64,000 nucleotides of DNA from Helicocarpus griseus UAMH5409 (taxonomy: Eukaryota > Ascomycota > Eurotiomycetes > Onygenales > Ajellomycetaceae), in assembly GCA_002573585.1 (NCBI GenBank), contig PDNB01000055.1, positions 1 to 64,000 of the forward strand. Reading direction: 5' to 3'. This document shows positions 36,547 to 47,113 of this stretch, piece after piece; position 1 is the stretch's first letter, and each line of letters starts with the position of its first letter. A model generated the notes under the pieces. That model did no database searches. It saw only the letters and a program-made list of their open reading frames with translations, and was not told the origin of the DNA. The position numbers were made by a program, and so were the translations under genes.

Positions 36547-36919
36547 ATGTTACTCCCAAAGAAAACCATTCTCGCCATCCTCGCTACAACAGTATCTGTA
36601 GCTCTGGCACTTCCCACCGCCGGCCCCGTTGCGATTGCGAAACCAGGAACTCCCCTGTCCTGTGAGCAGGAGTTTTGTACAGGGCCGGGTCACATATGTT
36701 CTCACGGACGGGTGAGTACTTTTTGCTTTTCCTATCCTTCCCATCCTTCCTGTCTTGAGGTATATAATGTACAGTACATTGGTTGACGTTGTCCGCCTTT
36801 CTCTTATATCTAGCATCTTATTCGGGAACTGGTAAGTTGTATACACCAAGATACCTGGAACAGATGTTAAGAACTGTTATTAGGGACAACAATGCTATTC
36901 ATGCTGCTACATCGCTTGA
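36547..36919 (+). CDS. Small secreted six-cysteine protein, three exons
   Basis: Exons 36547-36711, 36814-36831 and 36884-36919 give 72 residues. The N-terminus is a clear signal peptide (Lys-rich start, then TILAILATTVSVALA, cleavage likely after residue 21). The mature part has six Cys in the pattern C-x4-C-x6-C-x13-C-x2-CC, consistent with three disulfides, and ends CYSCCYIA. The donor GTGAGT after HGR, and GTAAGT after the 18-nt middle exon, are strong; acceptors are ATCTAG and TATTAG. Because the middle exon is 18 nt, skipping it also keeps the frame (66 residues). The gene structure is my inference; the family is unknown. Such proteins are typical secreted effectors, defensin-like peptides or hydrophobic coat factors. 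Confidence 0.6.
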
Positions 36920-37308
36920 TGATGATGGTCAGTAGTGGATTCGAAGAGGGAAGGGCTGGGTCCTGGGAAAAGCTGAAGGGGCTAGTCTTTTAGTCTGTGG
37001 ACATGATTTGGTCGTGTTAACTTGTCTCTGTTTACTGATTAATATCCTATTGACTGGTTAAGATAGCAAACAAGTCTTTATTGTTGGTAATAAGAAGACA
37101 TGTTTATTAATCTTCATACCTGTCTTCAAGTTATGCGTCTATGAGTTCCAAAAAGTTCTAACCTCTATCCAATTCATGAACACCATTAAGAGCAATCTTT
37201 CCTCAAGAATCAGTAGATACCACACCTGTTACATCAAATGCCATCATGGGTAACACGGGGTTGATAAACTCGGCCATGGTTCTTCTACCGGATACATTAA
37301 CAGCCCGC
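36920..37308. other. 3' flank of the six-cysteine gene
   Basis: About 390 bp, AT-rich, between the six-cysteine gene and the broken ankyrin gene. It must hold both 3' ends. Nothing else is seen. Confidence 0.5.
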
Positions 37309-38261
37309 TCAATATACATAGTAATCATCGGAGTCGTCCTCTATAATAAAACCTGCGCCACCCTCTGGCAGTGGAAAATCATTATCAGAAAGTTCCATAG
37401 AATCATTCCCCCCGACCAGAGACAGAAACTGCGTCGGATCGGGAATCGTCTCTTCAAGCGCTAATGACAGCGCCGCCCTTCCAAACCCATTCCGCACGTT
37501 CGGGTTCGCATTGCGATGGAGAATCATTTTGAGAATAGCGCGCTGTCCACTGTCCAACGCAATCGTGGCAAGCTCGTCAGTAATCTCCGCGCCTTTTTCG
37601 AGCAGTAACTCCAACGCGTAGACCGCGTCCTCTGCGTCCTCTGTCACGGCTAGCTCCATAGCAAGCGGGTCGTGCACGAGGTTGTCTGGCTCGCCCGCTC
37701 GGCCCAGAATCATTTCCATTATCTGTGTTTCGTCTGTTCTGATTGCCCGCATGAAGCAGGCGCGAAGGTGGCTGGCTGCTTGGTATTTTCTCTCCTTCGC
37801 CGAGCAGAAGCTGGGCGAGCGCGGGCTGTCGGGCTGTCACTGCGATTGTGAGGGCGGGGAATTTGACGGCGGGATCGCGCAGGACGCCTCTTTCGAGGAG
37901 CAGGCGGATAAATGGCTCGTGGCCGAGAACGAGTGCGGGGAAGGCTACTGGGATGGAGTCTATGGTCTCCGCGTCCGGGCCCCCGCCGTACTCGTCCAGC
38001 AGTTTGCGGGCGGTATGAACGTTCCCGGTCTTGGAGGCATGGAGGAAGATGGAGGTGTTGTCCACGCCTATGCGTTAGAGGACGCGGGCGTGCAGACGGT
38101 CAGAGCTGGTGGAGTCTACGACTGAGCCGGGGTCCCAGAGAACGGGGTTGAGGATTGAGCAGAAGCGGCGGAATGTTTGGAGGAGGGAGTTCAAGTCTGG
38201 GGTAGCGAGGAATAAGGCGATTTTCGTAGAATAGTTCGGTGGGGATGGTGGTTAGAGACAT
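37309..38261 (-). pseudogene. Broken F-box-like/ankyrin-repeat gene
   Basis: Read on the minus strand from ATG 38261, the product begins like the F-box-type start of many fungal ankyrin proteins (LPTELFY), but a frameshift at an AAAA run (38221-38224) ends that reading. The continuing frame runs LNSLLQTFRRFCSILNP, then meets an in-frame TAA at 38075-38077, then continues through ankyrin helices (KTGNVHTARKLL, EPFIRLLLERG, LAQLLLGEGE). A second frameshift at another AAAA run (37786-37789) moves the reading to the frame that carries the rest (YALELLLEKGAEI, LKMILHRNANPNV) to TGA 37309. Three lesions make an active gene unlikely, though two homopolymer shifts could be sequencing errors. No splice pair bridges them convincingly. 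Confidence 0.75.
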
Positions 38262-38851
38262 CTTTTCTGCGAATGAGGTAACTTATTTATTGTCTGTTCG
38301 CATGCCCTTTATGAGGCATGAGGGGATATTCTCTTGTAAGGAGCAACACTGCTTGCTCTCTCCGGCGCCGGTACATGGCTGTTTATAGTCCAATCAGAAT
38401 ACACATGTACTGTAGATTTGAGAAGACTGAATCCCCCGCAAATGAGATATCGATCGACCCGTTGAATATGACTCCCCCTCGTATCCACCTTCGCGGCCCA
38501 AGCCTAAGGCTCAGGGGGTTTGGACAGCAGCGAAGAGCTGAATTCAAAGACAGGAGTGAGTTTATAGCTACGTGTATGTATATTGCACATTGCATTCGCT
38601 GTGATAAGAACAAATCCGACCAAAACTGTCATTATAACTATTGCCAACAAAGCATGATTATTATTATCATTTTACCGGAAGAAAGATAAAGTTCAATCCA
38701 TCATTCCACACTGACTGAGCTGATCGTTAAAGAAAATAACCGCCCTGGACCTCCTCTGACTCACTATCCATTGCTGCGAAGTTGGACCTTTAAAGACACA
38801 CTTAAAAGGCATCTCTTCTCAATCTCAGCTCAGGTGGAACAGCTGAAACAC
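38262..38851. other. Intergenic region
   Basis: Lies upstream of the broken ankyrin gene and downstream of the first secreted paralogue. Short frames only; no supported gene. Confidence 0.5.
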
Positions 38852-39306
38852 TTAATCACAGCCACTTCCCGGATCGGCCCTGGAGTCCCAAGTTAACCTC
38901 TCATTCATTCTCGTCACCTTCATCCCTCAAGGAAGTTGACTCACCTCGGCCGCCAGCCATCCGTGGTGTCATCGCGTCCACCTCTATCGCACCTATGGAC
39001 AATCTCCTGGAGCAAGGTCTTGCACGTACTCGGCTCTAGAATCTGGTCTGAGGACCGCCCGTTTTTCATCCGGAGCTGAACCTTGGCTTTTCCGTTCTGG
39101 GCATCGTAGCATCGCTTCTCCTGGTGGTTTGGCGGGAAAAATCGACGTCCAAGGCTCTCGCACCATCCGTCAATTAGGGTGAGAGCCTCTATAACCCAGG
39201 GTTCAGCGCCCCAAGTGCCGCCGCCATCATAGCAGACCAATTCAGCAGAGACGAGTGGTGAAAATGCGAGCAGACCGGCGAGAATGGCGCTGGCGTTGAG
39301 ACGCAT
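38852..39306 (-). CDS. Secreted cysteine-rich protein, paralogue A
   Basis: Exons 39306-38945 and 38879-38852 give 129 residues. The ATG at 39306 yields a signal peptide (MRLNASAILAGLLAFSPLVSA). The mature protein has six Cys, begins LVCYDGGGTWG, and includes NGKAKVQLRMKNG and CDRGGRDDTTDGWRPR. The second exon adds ADPGSGCD-stop after a phase-2 intron of 65 nt (GTGAGT to CTCCAG). The gene 40213-40695 encodes a clear paralogue with the same intron position, the same GGG-x-W start, and the same end. Without the intron the frame would stop a few codons later in unrelated sequence, so splicing is well supported by the paralogue. Role unknown; probably a secreted, disulfide-bonded protein. Confidence 0.8.
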
Positions 39307-40212
39307 TTTTCTTTTTTTCCGGTGAGGGACTCGGATAGAGTAATCGGGAGATGAGATTGTCAATCAGGGGAATGAGGAGTATATGCGGCGGATTGTTGGT
39401 TATTCATTGAGAGCAAACAGGTGGTAATTTTGCAGGCTTTATACTTGACAGTCTCAGCATGCTACACTACAGTCTATCGATTTTCTAAGATATTCAATTC
39501 GAAATTATTCCGAGCAGGGCATCGTTGAGCATCGTACAACAGGGAGGAAGCAAACTGCGGGCATATGTTCGAATGGTATGCCAATACGCTCAGCCCCGAG
39601 GGTTCGCAGCCTATCGGATGCACTGGGTTCAGCCCTACGGTCTCTATGCAGCTGTACAAACCAGAATACGGCGTATAGATGTGTATCAGGTTCCTTGAAA
39701 TCTTTCTATTGTGGCACACACATCAATGAATAAGATGAATATGTTCGGTTATACGGCTCGTTCGACCATTTTTCTCAGCGCAGCAAGCAATACTGCTGGA
39801 ATGCGATAGGGGCTTGACTTTGGCTACCGTCAAAACTTTCGGGTATCGAATACGTCCCCTGATGCTTGGACATTGTTTTGTAGATGAGACATCCGATCAT
39901 CGACTTAGGATGCATCTAAGCCTGGTGGATAGAGGAAAAGAAAAATCTCAGCTGCTATGAAGTTTGCACTTAGTGGCTAATATGATGTTGCGCAAGTCGA
40001 AACCAGCTCTTGGAGACGGAGAGACAGCTAAGATGTGTGCATATAGTGAAGTCAGCAATCTGAAGTCCTCGGAATGAAAAGCTATATAAAGGGCTCATAA
40101 CCACTTTCGCAGATACGATGAACCTTTTTTTGTTCAACAACACACGATCACGCCATCTTTGCAGGCGGTCATTTTCTATTGCTATCAGCAGTCGAGAAAG
40201 AAATCTTTCAAA
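39307..40212. promoter_or_regulatory. Bidirectional upstream region of the secreted pair
   Basis: The two paralogous secreted genes are transcribed outward from this 906-bp spacer, so it probably carries the control elements of both. A TATATAAAG box lies at 40083-40091, about 125 bp before the + strand start. I see no shared inverted repeat long enough to suggest a simple duplication of the promoter. Confidence 0.5.
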
Positions 40213-40695
40213 ATGCATTTCACCCTTCTCACCCTCCTCACCACAGCCCTCGCCATCTCTCAACAAGTCTCCGCAGCTGCAACGCTCGAACGCCGGGACG
40301 ATGCCAAATGCTACAGCGGCGGCGGCAAATGGGGTAACGAAGACCAGAAAGCAGAAGCCCGGACCAAGGCACGCGAATGTTGTAATGAAATTGGGACGGT
40401 CATCGTCCCTACGAATACTCAATTGAAAAGATGCGTGGATTACTCGAACGGCAAGATCCAATTTCGTATCAAGAATGGCTTTGGGCATGACCAGACGCTG
40501 AATCCCGTCAATTGCTCTGTTGCACTGAATCTGTTTGTTTACCTCTGTGAAAGGGGTGGTTATGATGATACTAGCAAGGGATGGCGGGGGAGGTATGTAC
40601 TGTGTTTATAAATGCGACTATGGGTGATGACATCAAGTGCTGATATGAAATTTTGTTTGTTTAGGGCTGATCCTGGAGAGGGCTGCGATCCATGA
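40213..40695 (+). CDS. Secreted cysteine-rich protein, paralogue B
   Basis: Exons 40213-40592 and 40665-40695 give 136 residues; the 72-nt phase-2 intron (GTATGT to GTTTAG) sits exactly where paralogue A has its intron. The signal peptide is MHFTLLTLLTTALAISQQV with cleavage near residue 20-22, and a possible dibasic pro-processing site (ERR) lies at about residue 27. The mature part has seven Cys: KCYSGGGKWG at the start, an ECCNE doublet, KRCVDYSNGKIQFRIKNGFG in the middle, and LCERGGYDDTSKGWRGRADP at the end, closing GEGCDP-stop. The paralogues agree at the GGG-x-W, RC, NGK-x-Q-x-R-x-KNG and RGG-x-DDT motifs. Function unknown to me. Confidence 0.82.
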
Positions 40696-41320
40696 GCCAG
40701 TTGAGAGGACTTATTATTGTCTGAAGTTGTGGGAGCGGGTTTCTTGTTTGACTTGCGAGTAGATTGTGGGATTTAGAATGTGATCTTTGGATGAAATTGA
40801 TATTGGGGTGTTTATCGATTGCTGGAATTTTTAGTATTCGAGCGAATGTTGAAATGATACACAAGTTCATTGAAAGACATAATTGAAGTCCCCTTTCGGA
40901 ATTGATTGATTCGTAGAGTTAGTTCTTAGCTTGAGCGTTGCCGTAGTAGGTAACTAGTGCATTCGTTGTCAGGGGTTGGCTCGAGTTCATGAGAGGAGTT
41001 AAAAGGGGAAAGACTAGCATGATGTGCTGTTTGTCGTCTCGAAAATCGTTCCGTAGTATGATTTTTCTATCGTACAGTTATAGACAAGGACAAGATACAA
41101 TCGTGTATGGAGTATCTCTCTTAAATGCAGTTAGCAAGACAAGCACGAAAAAAAAAAAAAGCTAAAGTACCGCCCTCCGGTCCTCCCAGAAGAATCCTAT
41201 TTCCGAAAACCACAAAGGTAAAAAGCAGCGAAGCATAATTCAACCGATTAAATCAATTAGAAGTATCAAAAAGATAAATAAATCTTTGAAATCTTATAAG
41301 GACTAAATAGGTGCGTGGAT
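40696..41320. other. Convergent 3' flanks
   Basis: Ordinary intergenic DNA between paralogue B and the SLC33-type gene, with a short A tract near 41148-41160. No gene supported. Confidence 0.5.
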
Positions 41321-43542
41321 CTATGACTCTCTATTCCCGCTAAGCCGCCACGCGCGTAGCGGCAGTTTTTGGACTTTTAACACTGCTGGCCGGATATACA
41401 TCCAGAACGTCACGGCGCCAATGATGACGCAGATGATATTGGTGGTATAGTAGCCGTCGCGGTAGACCTGGCAGATACCCTTGCCGGCCTCGCAGCGGTG
41501 CTTGTCTGCCTCAAGGGCGCAGGAGAATGGCGCCGTGACGGGGTCTTTTACGTCCAGTGGTGTTTGCGTGGGCGGGATACATGTTGCGCTGGTAAAGAGG
41601 TCGACGAGCTTTAGGACGAAGAACTTGGGGAACGTGCCGCCAAGATTGGAGACGCTGCGATGATGTCAATATTATAGAAAGCGCATTGGGAAAATTTATG
41701 AATTAGAAAAGGATTTACTCACGTTGCGAGAAGGGTCATATAAGTTCCGCCAATGACGGGGTCTGCGATGCGCGCGTGGAAAGCGGAAACAGCCACGAAC
41801 ATGACGGTCATCATGAAGGTGGAGAAGACATGTTCGCCAATGACTGCTAGAATATACCATGTTGGCACTGGCCCACCGCCGCTGGGGAAGATCATTACAA
41901 CTCCCTGAGCAAGAAGCGCAGCGAAGAGTCGGGCGACGAATGCCCAACACCAAAGTCTCATGGGCGTATACTTGTTCGACCATTTCCCGGCATAGTACCC
42001 CAAACCGATCTCGAAGGGAAAGTCGATCAGGACAACCAATGCCATGTTCTCCTGGCCGAAACCCTGGTCAATCAGCTTTAAACTCGTCACGGCGTCGTTG
42101 GCCTGGAAGCCAATTTTGGCAATAAGGTGGACGATGATAATAGTGTGGATGTTCCTTAATTTCAGTACACCCCACATGCTCTTGTAGACCGCAAGGATAC
42201 CGTCTCTATCATTGGATTTCTCTTCCTTCTTTCGTATAGCCAGGGCTATGGTGACAATGAGGTAGAACCATCCCCAGAACGTAAGATAGCCTCCTAGGGT
42301 AATCAGACCGTCATTTTGAGGCTGGCTGCGGAACCATTTATTGGCAAAGTCTTTGGAATTCAAGGCCAAAAAGACAGTGTACGACAGGAATTGACCTGCC
42401 GTGAGACCCACTGTTTGGGCGCTGGAAGCATACGAGATATTCTGGGGAGACAACAGGGATATCGCCCAACCGTCTACGGCAATATCTTGGGTCGCGCATA
42501 GAAATACTAGGAGGAACCACCAGCCGGTGAAGCCCCAAACTCCCGCGCCTCCATTGGCGCCGGCAGCCACCATCATTTTATCAATGCTTCCTCCCAAGTA
42601 TAACATGGCAAACCCTGATATTAATTGAATGGGTGTAATCCAACTCTTTCTCCGTCCAAACCTTCGACTCCATACAGCGTCCACGATCGGGCTCCAAAGT
42701 AGCTTCAACGAATAGGGATATGACGCGAGGGAGAAAATGCCAATTTGGCCGTAGGAAAGGTATGGTTTAAGCAGGAAGGGTACCGACCCGCCCGCCAGGC
42801 CCATTGGTACACCCTGCAAAAAGTAGAGCACACATAATAATACAAAATTTCGTTTATCGTAAATGGGTAGGTCTCGAAAGCTCGTGGTCGTCATGCCAGG
42901 TGTCTGGGGTGTGGGCGGCTCATCGTCAAGTGTGAAGCTTGACCTGTTCATCAAACGTACGGTCTGGGTCGCAGATGAGGCGGAATCGAGGGAATCACCC
43001 TTCCTCCGCATTTCAATGGTGGAATTCATGTCACCACCGTTGCCGTTGGCGTGGCCGTTTTCACCGCCGGTCGATATTGACAGGTCACCGGGCGGCTTGC
43101 TGGAGGAGCGACGCTTGAGGGGTGCGTTCTTTTTGGAGCGCTTCATCTGAATACTCTCTTGCTTGCTTAAGCGGCCGCGATGTAGGAGAAGGTCGTGCGC
43201 TTCGATGTCTTCGCTGGAAGAGAATTCGGAGGTCTCTGATGAGAAATCTCTGCTGTCCTCTACCTCCAGTTCGTCTTTATCTTTGCCGATTCTGAAAAAT
43301 CCCTTCAATTCAGTCAACGAATGTCTGCTGCGATGGCCAGCAGCCGGGGAATTATTGGCTTCGGGGCCCTGGGGTTTAGCGGAAGCTAGGGATTGCAGCT
43401 GGAACTCCTGCTGGCGCTGGTCGAAGTTAATGAGTTGGTGAGGGCGCGAAACATGGAGAGGCAGAGCGGAAGCAGAGGGAGGATTGGAGGATTGACGGGG
43501 GTTATGGGACGGAGGGAGAGGCTCACCGAAGAGAGGCGGCAT
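41321..43542 (-). CDS. Acetyl-CoA transporter, SLC33/AT-1 type (MFS fold)
   Basis: Exons 43542-41723 and 41654-41321 give 717 residues. In animals this family imports acetyl-CoA into the ER lumen for protein acetylation; yeast YBR220C is the fungal relative. After a disordered Ser/Pro-rich N-terminus of about 225 residues comes the hallmark DKRNFVLLCVLYFLQGVPMG, then about ten to twelve membrane helices, including the signature LWSPIVDAVWSRRFGRRKSW and CATQDIAVDGWAISLL. The second exon completes the protein with TVSNLGGTFPKFFVLKLVD, a Cys-containing lumenal loop and the last helix (IICVIIGAVTFWMYI). The intron is 68 nt (GTGAGT to TCGCAG). I took the ATG at 43542; the frame remains open 15 codons upstream. 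Confidence 0.92.
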
Positions 43543-44414
43543 CCATATGGCTTTGGATATATGAATGGAGGTTGTTGGTGGTTGCAAGCTGGCCTCTTGG
43601 TCGTTTGGCTGTTGGTTGTTATCGATAGGACAGAATAGGTGGAGAGTGGCTGACTAATAGCATTCAGGGGTTATTTATATCCAGACATCATCGTCAATGA
43701 ACAATCACAAAGATTCGACGATGATGATAATAGAGAGGGATGTCTCTTCGGAACATATATTCAGTTGATGATACTACTTCTAAGCATCTGTCATGCGCCA
43801 GCATCTCGACGTCTGCATACTCCGTCATGGCTGCATTTGCTGTTTCTTTGTCGGCAACTTGTTGAACCTCACCTACGTCCTTATACGGAGCCATATCCTT
43901 TATCAACCTTGGAAGTGCTGTTCAAGTGTGCTTCTTCGAGCTAGATATGATTCGGAGCAGCTGCAAAGGCTTCAGATGCACAAATCTGCAGCATATCAGG
44001 GGCGGGGACCCCTTCTAGTCCGTACTCAATATACTATTAAACAGAAACGCTTGATAACAAAATCCCAGTCAATGATACTATTTCTGTTCAAAGATGGCTT
44101 ATACACGCTTTGTTTTAAAACTACTAGCATACCAACAATGTCTCAGAGACCGACCTTGTTTAGCCTTGATAAAAATGTCATATGAAGGGCGTACGTTTAG
44201 CTCAGCTTTTTGGCATCACTGCGTGCGGCTGTACGGCACTGTCTATATACATACCTACCTAGGTACCTAGTAGATACGTAGGTATATATACCTGACCATT
44301 TCTCGCCGTCTCTTGTTGTTCCTGGGTTTATTCTTTATTTTTTATTTATTTGCGATCTCTCATTCAAAGCCCTTTTGCTCATCAGCCTGGCTTATCCTTC
44401 AACGTCTCCTCAAA
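43543..44414. other. Divergent region with CCTAGGTA palindromes
   Basis: The shared upstream DNA of the SLC33-type and GNAT genes. At 44252-44291 it holds overlapping TACCTACCTAGGTACCTAG words and TATATATA. Frames up to 130 codons occur but have no family resemblance. Confidence 0.5.
44256..44270. repeat. Nested palindromes TACCTAGGTA / CTAGGTACCTAG
   Basis: Perfect 10-bp (44256-44265) and 12-bp (44259-44270) palindromes overlap. A relative, CTACCTAGGTAG, is at 32820-32831. Confidence 0.7.
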
Positions 44415-45191
44415 ATGCCCTTTGAAGATGAACAAAATCCACGAATGGAGATCCTTCCTTACCAACCCGTCTACGTGGATTTGTCGTCATCTATTCCCTC
44501 AATAAAGGGTAACCGACTTTTCCTTCGGCCCGTCACAGACTCTGACGTTGCGGCCCTATTCGCCATCCGCTCACGACCAGAGGTGGCTAAATCGAAGTCA
44601 GCAATCTTCCTATCCACACCCTCAAGAAACCCCGACCAAGAATTCTGCCGAGAAAATAGATTGCAAAAGCTAACCAACTATATGCCTGGCAGCTACCCCC
44701 CAACTCCATTCAAATCAATCGAGGAAACTCGAGAATGGATGGCAAGCAAGATATTCTCGCAGGGTCCCCCGGATATCATTGGCCGCAATTTCAATCTTGC
44801 TGTTATCTTGCTTTCGTCTACCATAGACGAATCACAGAAGCAACAAGAGAAGCAGCAGCAGCAGCAACTGATTGGTTACGTGAGCATCAACACGCTGTAC
44901 CCATGTCCCGAGATTGGGTATTCATTTCTTCCCGAGTACTGGGGGACGGGGTATGCGACGGAGGCATTGCAATTGATGTTGAAGCTGTGGTGGGGGTTTC
45001 CGAGGCGTAGTGTGGAGCGCGGTGCTGCTGACTCTTGGGGGGGAAATGTGGAGAAGGTTTATGCTGTTTGCAAGAAAACGAATGTGGCGAGCTATAGAGT
45101 GCTAGAGAAGTGCGGATTTGAGATTGTCAAGGAGCTTTGCTATGATGGGGTTGACATTTTGGTATGGGGAGTGGAGAGGTCGGGATTGTAG
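44415..45191 (+). CDS. GNAT-family N-acetyltransferase
   Basis: Single exon, 258 residues from ATG 44415 (CAAAATGC). It belongs to the RimJ/RimL-like acetyltransferase group that uses acetyl-CoA. Visible elements: NRLFLRPVTDSDVAALFAIR near residue 36, the acetyl-CoA binding loop LPEYWGTGYATEALQLML near 172-189 (the GTGYA is the Q/R-x-x-G-x-G/A type), and the closing CKKTNVASYRVLEKCGFE typical of the fold. A Gln-rich insert (KQQEKQQQQQ) near 150 breaks the core and may vary in length. Its substrate, a protein N-terminus or a small amine, is unknown. Confidence 0.88.
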   Translation: MPFEDEQNPRMEILPYQPVYVDLSSSIPSIKGNRLFLRPVTDSDVAALFAIRSRPEVAKSKSAIFLSTPSRNPDQEFCRENRLQKLTNYMPGSYPPTPFKSIEETREWMASKIFSQGPPDIIGRNFNLAVILLSSTIDESQKQQEKQQQQQLIGYVSINTLYPCPEIGYSFLPEYWGTGYATEALQLMLKLWWGFPRRSVERGAADSWGGNVEKVYAVCKKTNVASYRVLEKCGFEIVKELCYDGVDILVWGVERSGL

Positions 45192-45848
45192 CGAGTGCTC
45201 AAGGGTGTTGCAGTTTTTGTGACAAAACATTAGAGGAAGAGGATGGAGGTGGAAAAGAGGGTTGCATTTTGAGAACTTGTGAGTAGATGTTAATTTGTTT
45301 GAAAAAGGCAGAGCGGATACAATACATGGATGTATGTGTATATGCTTCCGAACGATAGCAATAATGAATGGATGATCTTTGATCGATTCCCACCATGTTG
45401 CCAGTGAGAGTGCCCCCCCCTCTTGTTATCCCTGAGCACAACGTGCCAAGCACAGGTACGGGGTGGGAAAAGGGGGAAGTTACAAAACGGGCCAAAATAA
45501 GCACATCATGTAGCTTCTCAAGAATAGCACAATTATTAACGATAGTTTGCGAGATAGGGTGACTCTTTTGACCCCTGATAATGATGAGCTCGACGGCTGT
45601 GCAAACCTCGTATTCAGGGAGATTATGCAGATTAGGACATGGAAGGACTTGGCCTTGTTAGACTTGGCAAGTCGAAGGGTCCAAGCGGTAGGTAGACACC
45701 TGTATGAAGCCTGCCAGGGTGAATATGCAATGCAAAGCGGTGTAAATAAATAAACAGGTCGCTATAGGTATTTTTAGAGCAACCAAAGAAACGTAGGGAT
45801 GTAAACCTCTCAAGACTAATTACACAATAAACGACCACCTAGTAACGT
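45192..45848. other. Convergent 3' flanks
   Basis: No gene supported. Includes a CCCCCCCC run at 45413-45420 and otherwise ordinary DNA. Confidence 0.5.
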
Positions 45849-47113
45849 CTAGAACTGATCAACATCAAGCGCAACAACGTGCCTATTTCCCGGTACCTCC
45901 ATCAACGACCAAAGTCCATAGCCGGCCTGATATGACAGGTCCTCCGGCACGTCCGAAAAGATATCCTTGTGCTCCTCCTGCCCACCGGCCCAGCTGAATG
46001 TCCACAAACTGCCGCCGCTCTGTGTCAAAAAGTACTTGTCGTTGATAGTAAGACTGCCCTGGATATTGGTGATGGTATGTTCCACGGCGCGAGAGGCGGT
46101 TGCGATGCTGTTGCTGTCGGCCTCGAGGAGGCGGCTGCTCTCATCGAGATTCCAGTGGACAACACGGCCGTTGCCGGCTGGCAGCCACTCGCCGACGACC
46201 AGGCTTGGAGATTGTTAGTTTTTCACAGCATACGTAATAGTCGATTAATATGTATGAAACGTACGTACCTTTCGGGGCTGCTAGTTTTGTCGAGACCAAC
46301 GAAGGAAAACCGCATATCACTGACGCCATCCTTCGCTTGCCATGCATAGGTCCTCGCCTGTGGCAAAACGTACCTAAAGACCCATGTTAGAGATCGGTAA
46401 TATTGTGGCTGACCAATCAGACCAGTTTGAACTTACTTGTAGCCGTATGCCTGATAATTCTCGCCGACACGGCCAATACCGTCTCCAGTGCTGACCTCGT
46501 AGATGTGCGACATATCGAAGACCAGGAGACCCTCTTTGGTAGACACCACATAAAGGAGGTTTCCGTACCAGACGATACCGCCAGCATGAAGGTCGCTGAC
46601 AGCTTCGAAGTTCGGCGTCGATCCACCCTGAGTTGGCCTGACGAGGAGGACATTGCGATATGCCCTGTCGGCGCCGTCATTCATGTTGACAAAGGAAATG
46701 CGAGCACCGCGCTTGCCACTGTCGTACTTGTCCGAATGCCAGGAGACCAAGTGCACGACATCCCCGTCATACGCGCCGGAGTCATCTGCGTCGGTGCTGG
46801 TGGTGATGCCCTGGGGATACCACTTGTCCGTATTGACGTCATCGTAGCCTTCTTTGTTCTCCCAGGTATAGCCCGCGAGAGCGTGCTTAACTTCTGGACT
46901 AGAGGTTGGGTTCTTGTGGTTGGTATCCGCGAGAACCTCCTTGACTGTTTTGACGGGCAGGACTGCGTCCAGGTCAGCGATGACGTCGGAGTAGCCCGAC
47001 GCCTTGAGTGTGAAATCACTAGCAGTGATGTTTTCGAACGCTGCGAAGGCAGACGGCAGCGCGCAGAGGGCTGTAGCCGTGGCCAACAGCAGGGAATTGT
47101 TAGATACCTTCAT
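45849..47113 (-). CDS. Secreted propeller-like protein of unknown function
   Basis: Exons 47113-46437, 46373-46269 and 46203-45849 give 378 residues. The signal peptide is MKVSNNSLLLATATALCALP with cleavage near residue 24 (AFA). The mature part starts FENITASDFTLKASGYSDVI and has repeating beta-blade-like segments: KWYPQGITTSTDAD, VSWHSDKYDSGKRGARISFV, VSDLHAGGIVWYGNLLYVV, LLVFDMSHIYEV, MRFSFVGLDKTSS, GSLTINDKYFLTQSGG and ending GNRHVVALDVDQF. It resembles secreted proteins of actinomycetes and filamentous fungi, which I recall but cannot name. Both introns (63 and 65 nt) have GTAAGT/GTACGT donors, and removal restores one frame. A secreted enzyme or binding protein is plausible. Confidence 0.85.
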
